64,000 nt of DNA. It comes from Pseudomonas sp. FP2335. GTDB taxonomy: Bacteria; Pseudomonadota; Gammaproteobacteria; Pseudomonadales; Pseudomonadaceae. Position numbers and translations under genes: made by a program. Every line of letters begins with the position of its first letter. The stretch's first letter is position 1. Location: positions 1,695,501-1,759,500 of the forward strand of contig NZ_CP117437.1 in assembly GCF_030687535.1 (NCBI RefSeq). Reading direction: 5' to 3'. Shown in pieces: positions 45,098 through 53,968 of this stretch. The notes under the pieces are model-generated. The model saw only the letters and a program-made list of their open reading frames with translations. It did not search any database and had not been told where the DNA came from.

Positions 45098-45613
45098 ATG
45101 GCATTGCGTACACCCCTGTTGTTGGCAGGTTGCCTGTTGGTGGCGAGTTTTGGTGCGATGGCGGATGCGGCACATACCTTTGCCTTCGGCCACGCGGCCC
45201 CTGCCGAGCAGGCCACGCGTACCGTGGAAGTGACCCTGCGGGACATTGCTTTTTCGCCCAAGTCACTGGACGTGAAGGCCGGTGAGACCGTGCGCTTTGT
45301 CCTGGTGAATAAAGGCCAGTTGCTGCACGAATTCAACCTGGGCGATGCGGCGATGCATGCCCAGCACCAGAAGGAAATGTTGCAGATGCAGGCCAGCGGC
45401 ATGCTCACCGCCACTGGCATGGGCAAGATGGATCACAGCGCCATGGGCCATGGCGCAATGATGAAGCATGATGATCCCAACAGCGTGTTGGTCGAGCCCG
45501 GCAAAACCGCCGAGTTGACGTGGACGTTCACCCAGTCCACGGGCCTGGAGTTTGCTTGCAACCTGCCAGGGCATTATCAGGCGGGCATGGTTGGCAAGCT
45601 GAACGTCGAGTAG
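45098..45613 (+). CDS. Exported cupredoxin, probable copper-binding protein
   Basis: A 171-residue periplasmic protein with signal peptide ([20 protein letters not shown], cut near MADA). The blue-copper fold is shown by LLHEF (His ligand) and the C-terminal ligand loop [11 protein letters not shown] with Cys, His and Met. Between them lies a Met/His-rich insert ([19 protein letters not shown]) that could bind additional Cu(I). GGAGAGTTGAG precedes ATG 45098. It is divergent from the sensor-regulator pair and probably regulated by it; likely role is periplasmic copper buffering or detoxification. Confidence 0.9.
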   Translation: MALRTPLLLAGCLLVASFGAMADAAHTFAFGHAAPAEQATRTVEVTLRDIAFSPKSLDVKAGETVRFVLVNKGQLLHEFNLGDAAMHAQHQKEMLQMQASGMLTATGMGKMDHSAMGHGAMMKHDDPNSVLVEPGKTAELTWTFTQSTGLEFACNLPGHYQAGMVGKLNVE

Positions 45614-45674
45614 GCCGCAAAGGCGGGGGCAAAGGCTGGTAGACTGGCGGCGTTTATTTAGCCAGGTTTCCGCC

Positions 45675-46505
45675 ATGCATCCCGCAGCCGAACATTCGCC
45701 GCTGGGCAAGTCCAGTGAATACATCTCCACCTACACCCCGTCGTTGTTGTTCCCGATCCCTCGCGCCGCCAAATGGGCCGAGCTGGGCCTGAGTGCCGAG
45801 ACCCTGCCATACAAAGGCGTGGATTTCTGGAACTGCTTCGAACTGTCCTGGCTGCTGCCGTCGGGCAAGCCGGTGGTGGCCATCGGTGAGTTCAGCATCC
45901 CGGCTGACTCGCCGAATATCATTGAGTCCAAGTCCTTCAAACTGTACCTCAACTCGTTGAACCAGACCGCGTTTGCCGATACGGCAAGCCTGGAAGCGAC
46001 CTTGCGTACCGACCTCGGCGCCGCCGCCGGCAAGCCAGTGAGCGTGCGCATCCGCAGCCTGGCCGAGATCGAGGCCGAAGGCGTGATGGCGTTGCCCGGT
46101 GTGTGCATTGATGAGTTGGACATCAGCGTCAGCAACTACGAACACCCACGCCCGGAACTGCTGCGTTGCGATGAATCGCGGATTGTCGAGGAGAGCGTGC
46201 ATAGCCACCTGCTCAAATCCAACTGCCCGGTGACCAGCCAGCCCGATTGGGGCAGTGTGGTGGTCGAATACCGGGGTCGCGCGTTGGACCACGCGAGCTT
46301 GCTGGAATATATCGTGAGCTTTCGCCAGCACTCTGACTTCCATGAGCAGTGCGTGGAGCGCATCTTCCTGGATTTGCAGCGCTTGCTGAAGCCGGAAAAA
46401 CTGACCGTGTATGCGCGGTATGTTCGCAGGGGCGGGTTGGATATCAACCCGTATCGCAGTACTGAAGATGTGGCGTTCCAGAACGTGCGCCTGGCGCGTC
46501 AGTAA
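45675..46505 (+). CDS. queF: NADPH-dependent 7-cyano-7-deazaguanine reductase QueF
   Basis: Reduces preQ0 to preQ1 on the way to queuosine in tRNA. It is the long, two-domain (tandem T-fold) form of 276 residues. The catalytic Cys lies in [18 protein letters not shown] near residue 183 with the following Asp, and the NADPH-side QueF motif [15 protein letters not shown] is in the first half. ATG 45675 begins [17 protein letters not shown], the usual N-terminus. A terminator follows within 30 bases. Confidence 0.96.
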   Translation: MHPAAEHSPLGKSSEYISTYTPSLLFPIPRAAKWAELGLSAETLPYKGVDFWNCFELSWLLPSGKPVVAIGEFSIPADSPNIIESKSFKLYLNSLNQTAFADTASLEATLRTDLGAAAGKPVSVRIRSLAEIEAEGVMALPGVCIDELDISVSNYEHPRPELLRCDESRIVEESVHSHLLKSNCPVTSQPDWGSVVVEYRGRALDHASLLEYIVSFRQHSDFHEQCVERIFLDLQRLLKPEKLTVYARYVRRGGLDINPYRSTEDVAFQNVRLARQ

Positions 46506-46530
46506 AGCCGGAAAACGTCACTCTTCAGGA

Positions 46531-46564
46531 GTGGCGGGAGTGGTTCCTCCCGCCACTTTCTTAT
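46531..46564 (+). terminator. Terminator after queF
   Basis: GTGGCGGGA (46531-46539) pairs with TCCCGCCAC (46548-46556) around an eight-base loop, followed by TTTCTT. It starts 25 bases after the queF stop. Confidence 0.82.
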
Positions 46565-46604
46565 CCATGCCTAATGTGCGTGGATAGACGGCGTTTCGTG
46601 GGTA

Positions 46605-46847
46605 TCAGTATGTGATTTTCTCTTTGCCATCGCCAACTGGGAAATATCGATCATTCTCGTCTGTAGCCCCACCATAGCTCCTCGAAATTGAGTATGAAGG
46701 CTCAGTTCCTTTGCCTTTCATAGCCTCTTGCTGCCCTGCATCTATCTCGTTCTGCTGAAAATACTGTTGCATTACTTGAAAAGCTGGCGATGCGCTCGAT
46801 ACGGCACTCATTATAAGTAAAGCTCCAAAGTTAATTGAAAGGACCAT
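46605..46847 (-). CDS. Hypothetical exported protein, 80 aa, low GC
   Basis: An open frame in a stretch clearly poorer in GC than its neighbours. From ATG 46847 it encodes 80 residues with a signal-peptide-like start (MVLSINFGALLIMSAVSSASP) and a hydrophilic tail rich in Gln, Ser and Tyr. The ribosome site (GAGAGG) is almost touching the ATG, so a later start (MSAVSS) or no gene is possible. The frame continues upstream to 46985, but that part runs through the terminator at 46958-46993 and is not coding. No homologue is recognised; base composition suggests recent arrival. Confidence 0.4.
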   Translation of the reverse strand: MVLSINFGALLIMSAVSSASPAFQVMQQYFQQNEIDAGQQEAMKGKGTEPSYSISRSYGGATDENDRYFPVGDGKEKITY

Positions 46848-46957
46848 TCCTCTCACAACCTCAGTGGCAAGCTCCGTGGTTTGGGTTCCCGTCGATGATG
46901 AAATTTCCCGCAAAAGCGACGCTATGATTCTACAAAAGGGAAGGCGTATTTCTGAGC

Positions 46958-46993
46958 AAAAAAAAGCCGACGCCCGCTTAGGCATCGGTTTTC
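46958..46993 (-). terminator. Terminator after the DUF4404 gene
   Basis: On the minus strand CCGATGCC, short loop, GGCGTCGG form an eight-base stem with one mismatch, followed by eight T. It lies about 70 bases after the DUF4404 stop. Confidence 0.65.
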
Positions 46994-47061
46994 AATTGTT
47001 TGCCGAGAGGGATCCGCGCAAATGCAGCTCTGATAGATGTTGATTTTCAGGTGCTATGCCG

Positions 47062-47328
47062 TCAGATCCCGATATTGCCCAAGGTGACCATGATATTGCG
47101 CAAGGTCCCGGAAATCACCGGGTGCTCAGCGTCGAACTCAATGGCCGCTTGATTCACATCATCGGAAATACTCGGTGTCTGGGTGGCCGGCTCAAGTTCA
47201 AGTTGTAATTCGAACTTGGCAATCAAGGCTTGCAATGCTGTACGTTTTTCTTCCGACAGCGGCGGTTCCTGTTCCAACTGCCCGCGCAGGATTTCGACCT
47301 GTTCTTCCAGTTTTTTGCGATCAGGCAT
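47062..47328 (-). CDS. DUF4404 family protein, 88 aa
   Basis: A small acidic soluble protein. The N-terminal half is a coiled coil (KKLEEQVEILRGQLEQ, LSEEKRTALQALIAKFEL) and the C-terminus reads AEHPVISGTLRNIMVTLGNIGI, the family hallmark. It is conserved in Pseudomonas with unknown role. ATG 47328 has GGAAACACG before it; a longer in-frame start at 47373 is less likely. It is preceded on the same strand by the HAD-like gene (110-base gap). Confidence 0.82.
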   Translation of the reverse strand: MPDRKKLEEQVEILRGQLEQEPPLSEEKRTALQALIAKFELQLELEPATQTPSISDDVNQAAIEFDAEHPVISGTLRNIMVTLGNIGI

Positions 47329-47438
47329 GACGTGTTTCCTTTTATCGATAGGCACTGACATAGACCACGGCACGCCGAGAAAGGTCTACGGGCTGACCTG
47401 TAGATTAATCCACTGGCGCCAACCGTGCATGATCCGTG

Positions 47439-48047
47439 TCAGGGCTTCTCGCCTTTTAGTTGGCGCAGGCTGATGTCGGCCAGGCAGGTGCCGAGTTCGC
47501 CCAGGTGGTCGATCACCGAGTGCACGCCCAGCCCGTACAGGGCCACGGTGGCTTTGCCGCGCTTGTGCTCGCGCTCTTGCTCGCTCAATGCCTGCCATTG
47601 TGTCGGGGCCATGCCGCACAGCGAGCCGCAGGATGCCAGGCCAATCGTCCACAGGCCGGCGTTGAGCCCCGATTGCAGCAAGCGCGGTTCGCCGCTGACC
47701 AGCACACAGCCTTCCAGGCGTTCGATGTTCAGTTCCATCAAGGCTTGCCAGCAGGCGTGAGGCGCAGGCCAACGGATGGCAGAGGGCGATGCCGCTTTCA
47801 GCCAGCCCGGCAATACGGCGGCCAGTGGTGTGGTGACGCAGGCGGGCAGTTCATCCAGCCAGGCGCAGGGCACGCCTTGTTCATGCAGGCTGCGCAGGAT
47901 GCTCAGGGCGCCCGGCGTGGCGTGGGAGCCCGGCGAGGGCGAATCGGTACGTGCCTGGGAACCGAAGTCCACCAGGCAGCCACTCAGGCCGAACAATACA
48001 GCGGTCAAGGCAGGCGCGCTGGCGATGGCAATCTCGGCGTGAGGCAT
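47439..48047 (-). CDS. HAD-superfamily-like protein without the catalytic aspartates
   Basis: A 202-residue protein whose N-terminal strand reads AVLFGLSGCLVDFGS. In active HAD phosphatases this is FDxDGT(L/I)VD; here both catalytic Asp are changed (Gly20 and Ser22) and the Thr is Cys. The remaining layout (helical cap, GCVLVSGEPRLLQSGLNAGLWTIGLA resembling motif III/IV with an SGEP variant) is like phosphonoacetaldehyde-hydrolase-type HADs. It therefore probably binds rather than hydrolyses its ligand. The frame is intact with no stops, so the change is not decay of the reading frame. Function unknown. Confidence 0.75.
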   Translation of the reverse strand: MPHAEIAIASAPALTAVLFGLSGCLVDFGSQARTDSPSPGSHATPGALSILRSLHEQGVPCAWLDELPACVTTPLAAVLPGWLKAASPSAIRWPAPHACWQALMELNIERLEGCVLVSGEPRLLQSGLNAGLWTIGLASCGSLCGMAPTQWQALSEQEREHKRGKATVALYGLGVHSVIDHLGELGTCLADISLRQLKGEKP

Positions 48048-48243
48048 GTCGACATCCCTGAAATAGCTCTGACGCTATCGGCATGGGATGACAAGTGGAT
48101 GACACAGGGCCTCAATTGTAGGAATTTTGTGCATTTTAGACAGGACGTTTCCCCGACTGCTGCGTAAATGGACACTTCCGTCATATACTCACCGACTTAT
48201 TCAGGGCATAGCGCCCATGACAGACCCTTAAGGAGCAAAAGCT

Positions 48244-48933
48244 ATGCGCTGGAGCCACTATTTCGCTCAGCTGTCGGTGTGTGCCACTGTCCTGCTGGCC
48301 CCGTTCGCTGTACAGGCCGCCTCGGAAGATGATCCGTGGGAAAGCGTCAACCGCCCGATCTTCACCTTCAACGACACCGTTGATACCTATGCGCTCAAGC
48401 CATTGGCCCAGGGTTATCAGTTCGTGACGCCGCAATTCATGCAGGACGGCGTTCATAACTTCTTCCGTAACATCGGCGATGTCGGCAACCTGGCCAACAA
48501 CGTGCTGCAGCTCAAGCCGCATGCGGCGGGTGTGGACACGGCGCGCTTGCTGATGAACACCACGTTTGGTGTGCTCGGCTTTATCGACGTCGGTACCAAA
48601 ATGGGGTTGCAACGCAGTGACGAAGACTTCGGTCAGACCCTCGGCTACTGGGGCGTCGGCAGTGGTCCTTATGTGATGCTGCCACTGCTGGGCCCAAGCA
48701 CCCTGCGTGATGCACCGTCCAAATACGTAGACAGCTACACCCAGCCGTACCGCTATATGAACGACATCGGCTGGCGCAACAGCACCTTTGGTCTGAACGT
48801 TGTCGATACCCGTGCCAGCCTGCTGGACAGCGAGAAGCTGATCACCGGCGACAAGTACACGTTCATCCGCAATGCTTACCTGCAGAACCGCGAGTTCAAG
48901 GTCAAGGACGGCAAGGTCGTCGACGACTTTTAA
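48244..48933 (+). CDS. mlaA: MlaA/VacJ family outer-membrane lipid asymmetry protein
   Basis: Outer-membrane component of the Mla pathway, removing misplaced phospholipids from the outer leaflet. It is 229 residues with the family core DPWESVNRPIFTFNDTVD, NFFRNIGDVGNLANNVLQ, GVLGFIDVGTKMGL and GYWGVGSGPYVMLPLLGPS. The signal peptide ends FAVQA-ASEDD with no Cys lipobox, whereas E. coli MlaA is a lipoprotein. AAGGAGCAAAAGCT precedes ATG 48244. A bidirectional terminator follows. The partner mlaFEDCB genes are not in the window. Confidence 0.95.
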   Translation: MRWSHYFAQLSVCATVLLAPFAVQAASEDDPWESVNRPIFTFNDTVDTYALKPLAQGYQFVTPQFMQDGVHNFFRNIGDVGNLANNVLQLKPHAAGVDTARLLMNTTFGVLGFIDVGTKMGLQRSDEDFGQTLGYWGVGSGPYVMLPLLGPSTLRDAPSKYVDSYTQPYRYMNDIGWRNSTFGLNVVDTRASLLDSEKLITGDKYTFIRNAYLQNREFKVKDGKVVDDF

Positions 48934-48951
48934 GCCGTGATGTTTTGAAAC

Positions 48952-48983
48952 GAAAAAGGCGACCTCGATGGTCGCCTTTTTTG
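48952..48983. terminator. Bidirectional terminator between mlaA and the PilZ gene
   Basis: AAAGGCGACC and GGTCGCCTTT pair around TCGAT, flanked by A and T runs (48952-48983). It serves convergent mlaA and the PilZ gene. Confidence 0.88.
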
Positions 48984-48993
48984 TGGGCAGGTT

Positions 48994-49299
48994 TCAGTAC
49001 ATTTTCAGGATCTTGAGCCCGAGGTGCTGGTCTGGGCCGTTTGTCTTGGTCCAGACCACTTCGGTGTCCGCTTCCAGTCCCGTGAGGGCGCTGTGCTCGG
49101 AATCGATGCGTACAGTCAGTTTGTCGCCTACCTGGAATTGGCGAGGTGCCTGCACCTGCATGCCGGAACTGGAAAGGTCCACGCAAACCCCGGCAATCTC
49201 CTGCCCGGCGTGGATCAGCGACACATCGGCATCCACTCGCATGCGGATGAAATCGCGTTTTTCGGCGTAGTCGCGCTCGTGTTGGCTCACGGGTTCCAT
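48994..49299 (-). CDS. PilZ domain protein, 101 aa
   Basis: A single-domain c-di-GMP receptor. Both ligand motifs are intact: RxxxR in EKRDFIRMRVDADV and DxSxxG in VCVDLSSSGMQVQAP. It is convergent to mlaA and divergent from the rssB gene, the same arrangement as in P. aeruginosa. Unlike the PilZ-like protein at 38.9 kb it looks competent for c-di-GMP binding. Its target is unknown. Confidence 0.92.
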   Translation of the reverse strand: MEPVSQHERDYAEKRDFIRMRVDADVSLIHAGQEIAGVCVDLSSSGMQVQAPRQFQVGDKLTVRIDSEHSALTGLEADTEVVWTKTNGPDQHLGLKILKMY

Positions 49300-49566
49300 C
49301 CTTACTTTGTGTTGTGGTCGTGGCTGTTCTTATAACTCTCGGTGATTTGCGATGTAAAGACGCTTGGCGACCATCGGCATGAGCTTGAAACCCCAGACGG
49401 ATGGGAGTACCGTCTGCGCCTTAGAAGGGCACCTCTGCTTTACCGTTGTGCGTGGGCCAAATGCCCATGCTTTGTAGGACAGAGAGGCTAGAAAGCGAAT
49501 CCAGTAAGTGCGCCCGGCCATTGTCGCGCCACCTACGCCAACCTAATTCTGGCGCCGTTTGCCCAC

Positions 49567-50748
49567 ATGCAAAAAACCAGTGCCACGCTGCTGATAATCG
49601 ATGACGACGAAGTAGTGCGCGCGAGTCTCGCGGCCTATTTGGAAGACAGTGGCTTCAGCGTCCTGCAGGCCAGCAATGGCCAACAGGGTCTCCAGGTATT
49701 CGAGCGCGACAAGCCCGACCTTGTGATCTGCGACCTGCGCATGCCCCAGATGGGCGGCCTGGAGCTGATTCGCCAGGTGACCGAGCTCGCGCCGCAGACG
49801 CCGGTGATTGTCGTGTCCGGTGCCGGGGTGATGAACGATGCGGTCGAGGCTCTGCGCCTGGGCGCTGCCGACTACCTGATCAAGCCCCTTGAAGACCTCG
49901 CGGTGCTGGAGCACTCGGTGCGTCGTGCCCTGGATCGTGCACGCCTGCTGCTGGAAAACCAGCGCTACCGCGAAAAGCTCGAAACCGCCAACCGCGAACT
50001 CGAAGCCAGCCTGAACCTGCTCCAGGAAGACCAGAACGCCGGTCGCCAGGTGCAGATGAACATGCTGCCGGTGAGCCCGTGGACCATCGACGAGTTTCAG
50101 TTTGCCCACCAGATCATTCCGTCCTTGTACCTGTCGGGTGATTTTGTCGACTACTTCCGCGTTGATGAGCGGCGTGTCGCGTTCTACCTGGCCGATGTCT
50201 CCGGCCATGGTGCTTCCTCTGCTTTTGTCACCGTGTTGTTGAAGTTCATGACCACGCGGCTGCTGTTCGAATCCAAGCGCAATGGCACCTTGCCGGAGTT
50301 CACCCCGTCCGAGGTGCTGGGCCACATCAACCGAGGCCTGATCAGCTGCAAGCTGGGCAAGCACGTAACGATGGTGGGCGGCGTGATTGATGAAGAAACC
50401 GGTCTTTTGACCTACAGCATTGGCGGTCACCTGCCGATGCCTGTGTTGTACACGCCTGACAGTGTGCGTTACCTGGAAGGACGGGGTCTGCCCGTAGGCT
50501 TGTTTAACGAAGCCACCTACGAAGACCACATCCTGGAACTGCCACCGACGTTCAGCTTGACGCTGATGTCCGATGGCATCCTCGACCTTCTTCCAGAGCC
50601 TACACTCAAGGAGAAAGAAGCTGCCTTGCCCCAAAAGGTCAAGTCGGCGGGCGGCAGCCTGGATGGCCTGCGGCAGGTTTTTGGATTGGCCACGCTAGGG
50701 GAGATGCCGGATGATATCGCCCTATTGGTGTTGAGCAGGAATCTTTGA
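49567..50748 (+). CDS. rssB: Response regulator with PP2C phosphatase, RssB type
   Basis: A 393-residue regulator: a CheY-like receiver with Asp56 (PDLVICDLRMPQMGGLEL), a helical linker (REKLETANRELEASLNLLQ), and a PP2C-like serine phosphatase domain (SLYLSGDFVDYFRVDERR, YLADVSGHGASSAFVT, LMSDGILDLL). In pseudomonads RssB with this phosphatase acts on the antagonist RssC to control RpoS availability. It overlaps rssC by one base in a TGATG junction, so the two are translationally coupled. The DVSGHG and SDG metal-binding residues are kept, so it is likely active. Confidence 0.94.
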   Translation: MQKTSATLLIIDDDEVVRASLAAYLEDSGFSVLQASNGQQGLQVFERDKPDLVICDLRMPQMGGLELIRQVTELAPQTPVIVVSGAGVMNDAVEALRLGAADYLIKPLEDLAVLEHSVRRALDRARLLLENQRYREKLETANRELEASLNLLQEDQNAGRQVQMNMLPVSPWTIDEFQFAHQIIPSLYLSGDFVDYFRVDERRVAFYLADVSGHGASSAFVTVLLKFMTTRLLFESKRNGTLPEFTPSEVLGHINRGLISCKLGKHVTMVGGVIDEETGLLTYSIGGHLPMPVLYTPDSVRYLEGRGLPVGLFNEATYEDHILELPPTFSLTLMSDGILDLLPEPTLKEKEAALPQKVKSAGGSLDGLRQVFGLATLGEMPDDIALLVLSRNL

Positions 50749-51230
50749 TGAGTACCGGAAGAATCCAATTCGCCGAGCAAGACGGGACCTTTGTCCTGAA
50801 GTTTGTCGGTGAAGTGCGCCTGACCTTGTGTTCGGCGCTGGATGCGACGATCGAGCGGATCTTCACCGCGCTGAATTTTTCGGCGATCGTGATCGATCTG
50901 ACCGAAACCCGCAGCATCGATAGCACGACCCTTGGGTTGTTGGCCAAGTTGTCCATTCTGTCGCGGCAGAAGGTCGGCCTGTTGCCGACGGTGGTCACCA
51001 CCCACGAAGACATCACCCGGCTGTTGCAGTCCATGGGCTTCGATCAGGTGTTCAACATCGTTGATCGCCCGATTCCGTGCCCGGAATGCCTGACTGACTT
51101 GCCGTCCCAGGACCAGTCCGAGGAGGTGGTACGCATCAAGGTGCTGGAAGCGCACAAGATCCTGATGGGCTTGAACGAGTCCAACCGCGAGGCGTTTCAC
51201 GACCTCGTCAATGCCCTCGAGCGCCACTGA
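50748..51230 (+). CDS. rssC: Anti-sigma factor antagonist RssC (STAS domain)
   Basis: A 160-residue STAS protein; the phosphorylatable Ser is Ser59 in ETRSIDSTTLGLLAKL. About 50 C-terminal residues beyond the domain include a Cys pair (CPEC). Its partner RssB carries the matching PP2C phosphatase. The ATG at 50748 shares its A with the rssB TGA stop. A bidirectional terminator follows 85 bases later, shared with convergent tal. Confidence 0.93.
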   Translation: MSTGRIQFAEQDGTFVLKFVGEVRLTLCSALDATIERIFTALNFSAIVIDLTETRSIDSTTLGLLAKLSILSRQKVGLLPTVVTTHEDITRLLQSMGFDQVFNIVDRPIPCPECLTDLPSQDQSEEVVRIKVLEAHKILMGLNESNREAFHDLVNALERH

Positions 51231-51313
51231 TCTCCTGTGTAGGAATACGTCCCAAATATGGAAGGGGGCTCGCCCCGATAGCGCCAGATTGATCAGCGCA
51301 CTTCCAAACAGAC

Positions 51314-51351
51314 AAAAAAGGGCGGCACCCTCACAGGTGCCGCCCTTTTTG
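51314..51351. terminator. Bidirectional terminator between rssC and tal
   Basis: AAAAAAGGGCGGCACC, short loop, GGTGCCGCCCTTTTT: a 12-base perfect stem. The tal stop lies 11 bases after it. Confidence 0.9.
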
Positions 51352-51362
51352 TTGCTGCAGCC

Positions 51363-52289
51363 TTACAGCTTGGCAGTCAACAGCGCCTCCAGCTTCTCCT
51401 GGTCACGCGCAAACTGGCGAATGCCTTCGGCCAGCTTCTCGGTTGCCATCGCGTCCTCGTTGGATTCCCAGCGGAACTGCGCTTCAGTCAAATGCACGCG
51501 TGGCTCACCGGCATGGCCGGGCGACAGCTTGCGCTCCAGCTTGCCGGTATCGGCAGCGAGTTTTTCCAGCAGGTCCGGGCTGATGGTCAGGCGATCACAA
51601 CCGGCCAGCTCTTCGATCTGGCTCAGGTTGCGGAAGCTCGCACCCATCACCACGGTCTTGTAGCCATTGGCCTTGTAGTAGTTGTAGATGCGCGTCACCG
51701 ACTGCACGCCTGGATCTTCCGAGCCGGTGTAGTCGGTGCCGTTGGCCTTCTTGTACCAGTCGTAGATGCGACCCACGAACGGCGAAATCAGGAACACGCC
51801 CGCTTCCGCGCAAGCCACCGCTTGGGCGAAGGAGAACAGCAGGGTCAGGTTGGTCTGGATGCCTTCTTTTTCGAGCTTCTCTGCGGCGCGGATGCCTTCC
51901 CAGGTGGAGGCGATCTTGATCAGTACGCGGTCACGGCCAACGCCGGCTTTTTCGTACAGATCGATCAGACGGTGCGCACGCTTGAGTACGGCGTCAGTGT
52001 CGAACGACAAGCGTGCATCCACTTCAGTGGAGATGCGCCCCGGGACTACTTTCAGGATCTCCTGGCCCACGGCCACCGCAAAGCGGTCACTGGCCAGGCC
52101 AACGTCGCCGTTGCAGTCTTTCACGCACTCATCCAGCAGCTTGGCATAGGCCGGAATCGACGCCGCCTTGAGCAGCAGGGACGGGTTGGTGGTGGCATCC
52201 TGCGGTTTGACCCGGGCGATAGCTTCGAAATCGCCGGTATCGGCTACGACAGTGGTGATTTGCTTGAGTTGTTCCAGCTTGGAAGTCAT
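51363..52289 (-). CDS. tal: Transaldolase
   Basis: Transfers dihydroxyacetone units in the non-oxidative pentose phosphate pathway; 308 residues. The Schiff-base Lys is about residue 125 in [13 protein letters not shown], and the family signature [13 protein letters not shown] lies near residues 31-43. Start ATG 52289 gives the usual [11 protein letters not shown]-terminus, with AGGACAG upstream; the frame is open 75 bases further but without sense. It follows rssC in the same position as in P. aeruginosa. Confidence 0.97.
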   Translation of the reverse strand: MTSKLEQLKQITTVVADTGDFEAIARVKPQDATTNPSLLLKAASIPAYAKLLDECVKDCNGDVGLASDRFAVAVGQEILKVVPGRISTEVDARLSFDTDAVLKRAHRLIDLYEKAGVGRDRVLIKIASTWEGIRAAEKLEKEGIQTNLTLLFSFAQAVACAEAGVFLISPFVGRIYDWYKKANGTDYTGSEDPGVQSVTRIYNYYKANGYKTVVMGASFRNLSQIEELAGCDRLTISPDLLEKLAADTGKLERKLSPGHAGEPRVHLTEAQFRWESNEDAMATEKLAEGIRQFARDQEKLEALLTAKL

Positions 52290-52464
52290 GGGCGTGCTCT
52301 GTCCTGTGGGTCTGATGACATTACCCGAGCGCTGACAGCCGCTCAAGGGCGCAAATGCGTTCATCGGCCCGCCGTGGCAACAACCTGGGAACGGTCATCT
52401 GAATAGCGGGCCTGACGGTTTAATAGGAGGGCGAAAAGGCTGGCAGGTTCAACTCCGCTAATGG

Positions 52465-53484
52465 TCAGCGCCCATCCAGCAGAGCGGCTGCCTGATCGAG
52501 CAGTGCCAGTGGGTCGGCAGCCTTGTGAATATCCACCGACAGCAACTGCCGGAACTTGCGCGCTCCAGGAAAGCCGGTGCCCAGCCCCAGCACATGCCGG
52601 GTGATGTGGTGCATCGAACCGCCTGTCGCCAAATGCGCCGCGATATACGGCCGAAGTTGCGCCAGCGCCTGCGCCCGCGTGATCACCGGCTGCGTGCTGC
52701 CAAATAGCTGCTGATCGACCTGCGCCAGCACATAGGGGTTGTGATACGCCTCGCGCCCCAGCATCACCCCGTCAAAGGTCTGCAAGTGCTCCTGGCACTG
52801 CTCCAGCGTCTTGATTCCACCGTTCAGGATGATCTCCAGCTCGGCAAAATCCCGCTTCAGCTGCGCCGCCACGTCATAACGCAAGGGCGGAATATCCCGA
52901 TTCTCCTTGGGCGACAAACCCTCCAGAATCGCAATGCGCGCATGCACGGTAAAACTGGTGCAGCCTGCGTCCTTCACCTGCCCGACAAAATCACACAGCT
53001 CGGCGTAGCTGTCCCGGCCATTTATCCCGATGCGGTGCTTCACCGTTACCGGAATCGACACCGCATCGCGCATTGCCTTCACACAATCTGCCACCAGCGC
53101 CGGATGGCCCATGAGGCACGCGCCGATCATATTGTTCTGCACGCGATCACTGGGGCATCCAACGTTCAGGTTCACCTCGTCATACCCGGCGGCCTCGGCC
53201 ATCCGGGCGCAGGCCGCCAAGTCCGCCGGAACGCTGCCACCCAGTTGCAGTGCCAACGGGTGCTCGGCGTCGTTGTGGCGCAGGAAACGCTCGTGGTCGC
53301 CATGCAGGATCGCGCCGGTGGTCACCATCTCGGTGTAGAGCAGTGCGTTTTTTGACAGCAGGCGCAGGAAAAAACGGCAGTGGCGATCAGTCCAATCCAT
53401 CATCGGCGCGACGCTGAAGCGGCGAGAGGGCTCGGAGCGGGAAAGGTTAGCGTTTGCTGGGGATTCGGCTTTTTCGGAGTTCAT
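52465..53484 (-). CDS. dusA: tRNA-dihydrouridine synthase A
   Basis: FMN enzyme forming dihydrouridine in the tRNA D-loop; 339 residues. Motifs: FSVAPMMDWTDRHCRFF, NLNVGCPSDRVQNNMIGACL with the catalytic Cys, VTVKHRIGING and the C-terminal VLGLGTGFPGARKFRQLL. The gene is intact, although its 5' end is a known attachment site for a family of integrative elements. An integrase relic begins 104 bases upstream of its ATG in the opposite direction. Confidence 0.97.
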   Translation of the reverse strand: MNSEKAESPANANLSRSEPSRRFSVAPMMDWTDRHCRFFLRLLSKNALLYTEMVTTGAILHGDHERFLRHNDAEHPLALQLGGSVPADLAACARMAEAAGYDEVNLNVGCPSDRVQNNMIGACLMGHPALVADCVKAMRDAVSIPVTVKHRIGINGRDSYAELCDFVGQVKDAGCTSFTVHARIAILEGLSPKENRDIPPLRYDVAAQLKRDFAELEIILNGGIKTLEQCQEHLQTFDGVMLGREAYHNPYVLAQVDQQLFGSTQPVITRAQALAQLRPYIAAHLATGGSMHHITRHVLGLGTGFPGARKFRQLLSVDIHKAADPLALLDQAAALLDGR

Positions 53485-53587
53485 TAATACTGATCTTTTA
53501 TACGGCGGTTTTTACCCGTGTTCCCTTGTTTTCTGAAGTCGGTAGCTACGTAGTAGCGATCGACATTCGGCAATGTAGCAACTGGAA

Positions 53588-53863
53588 ATGGGCACGATCA
53601 CAGCACGTAAGCGCAAGGACAACTCGACAGCCTACGCGGCGCAGATACGGATCAATCGGGATGGCAAGACAGTTTATCAGGAAAGCCGAGCCTTCGATTG
53701 TAAGCCGGTCGCCCAGGCCAGGGCTAAGCGACGGGAGACCGAGCTGGCTCAGCCAGGTGAGTTGGGCCATGCAGCGCTGAACAGCCAGAGTTGGTGGAGT
53801 ACGCGCAGCCCACGCCTTTCCAGCCGAATATCTATCTGGGTATTTGGAAGAAGTTTTGGCTGA
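53588..53863 (+). pseudogene. N-terminal relic of a dusA-type tyrosine integrase
   Basis: About the first 55 codons read like the arm-binding N-terminus of integrases that target dusA (MGTITARKRKDNSTAYAAQI, KTVYQESRAF, KRRETELAQPG). After about position 53755 the similarity stops and the frame ends at 53863; the catalytic domain is absent. A different frame from 53791 is open to about 53900 without clear similarity. Its position, divergent and 104 bases from dusA, fits a decayed element integrated at dusA. Confidence 0.7.
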
Positions 53864-53968
53864 CCGCCTGGTGCAGTGACGTCGAGGTTTGCCGGCTACA
53901 ATAAAACGTTGCCGAGTGGAATGCTCGGGCGGACATAATCAATGTGTTGTGAGGCGCTAGACTATTTT

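Noticed and set aside
51246..51290. Partial REP unit (GGAAGGGGGCTCGCCCCGATAGCG)
   Set aside because: Only one weak half with no mirrored arm; not called as a REPIN.
53791..53900. Open frame after the integrase relic (LVEYAQPTPFQPNIYLGIW)
   Set aside because: In another frame, no start codon, no family recognised; too short to claim as a gene or as the integrase body.
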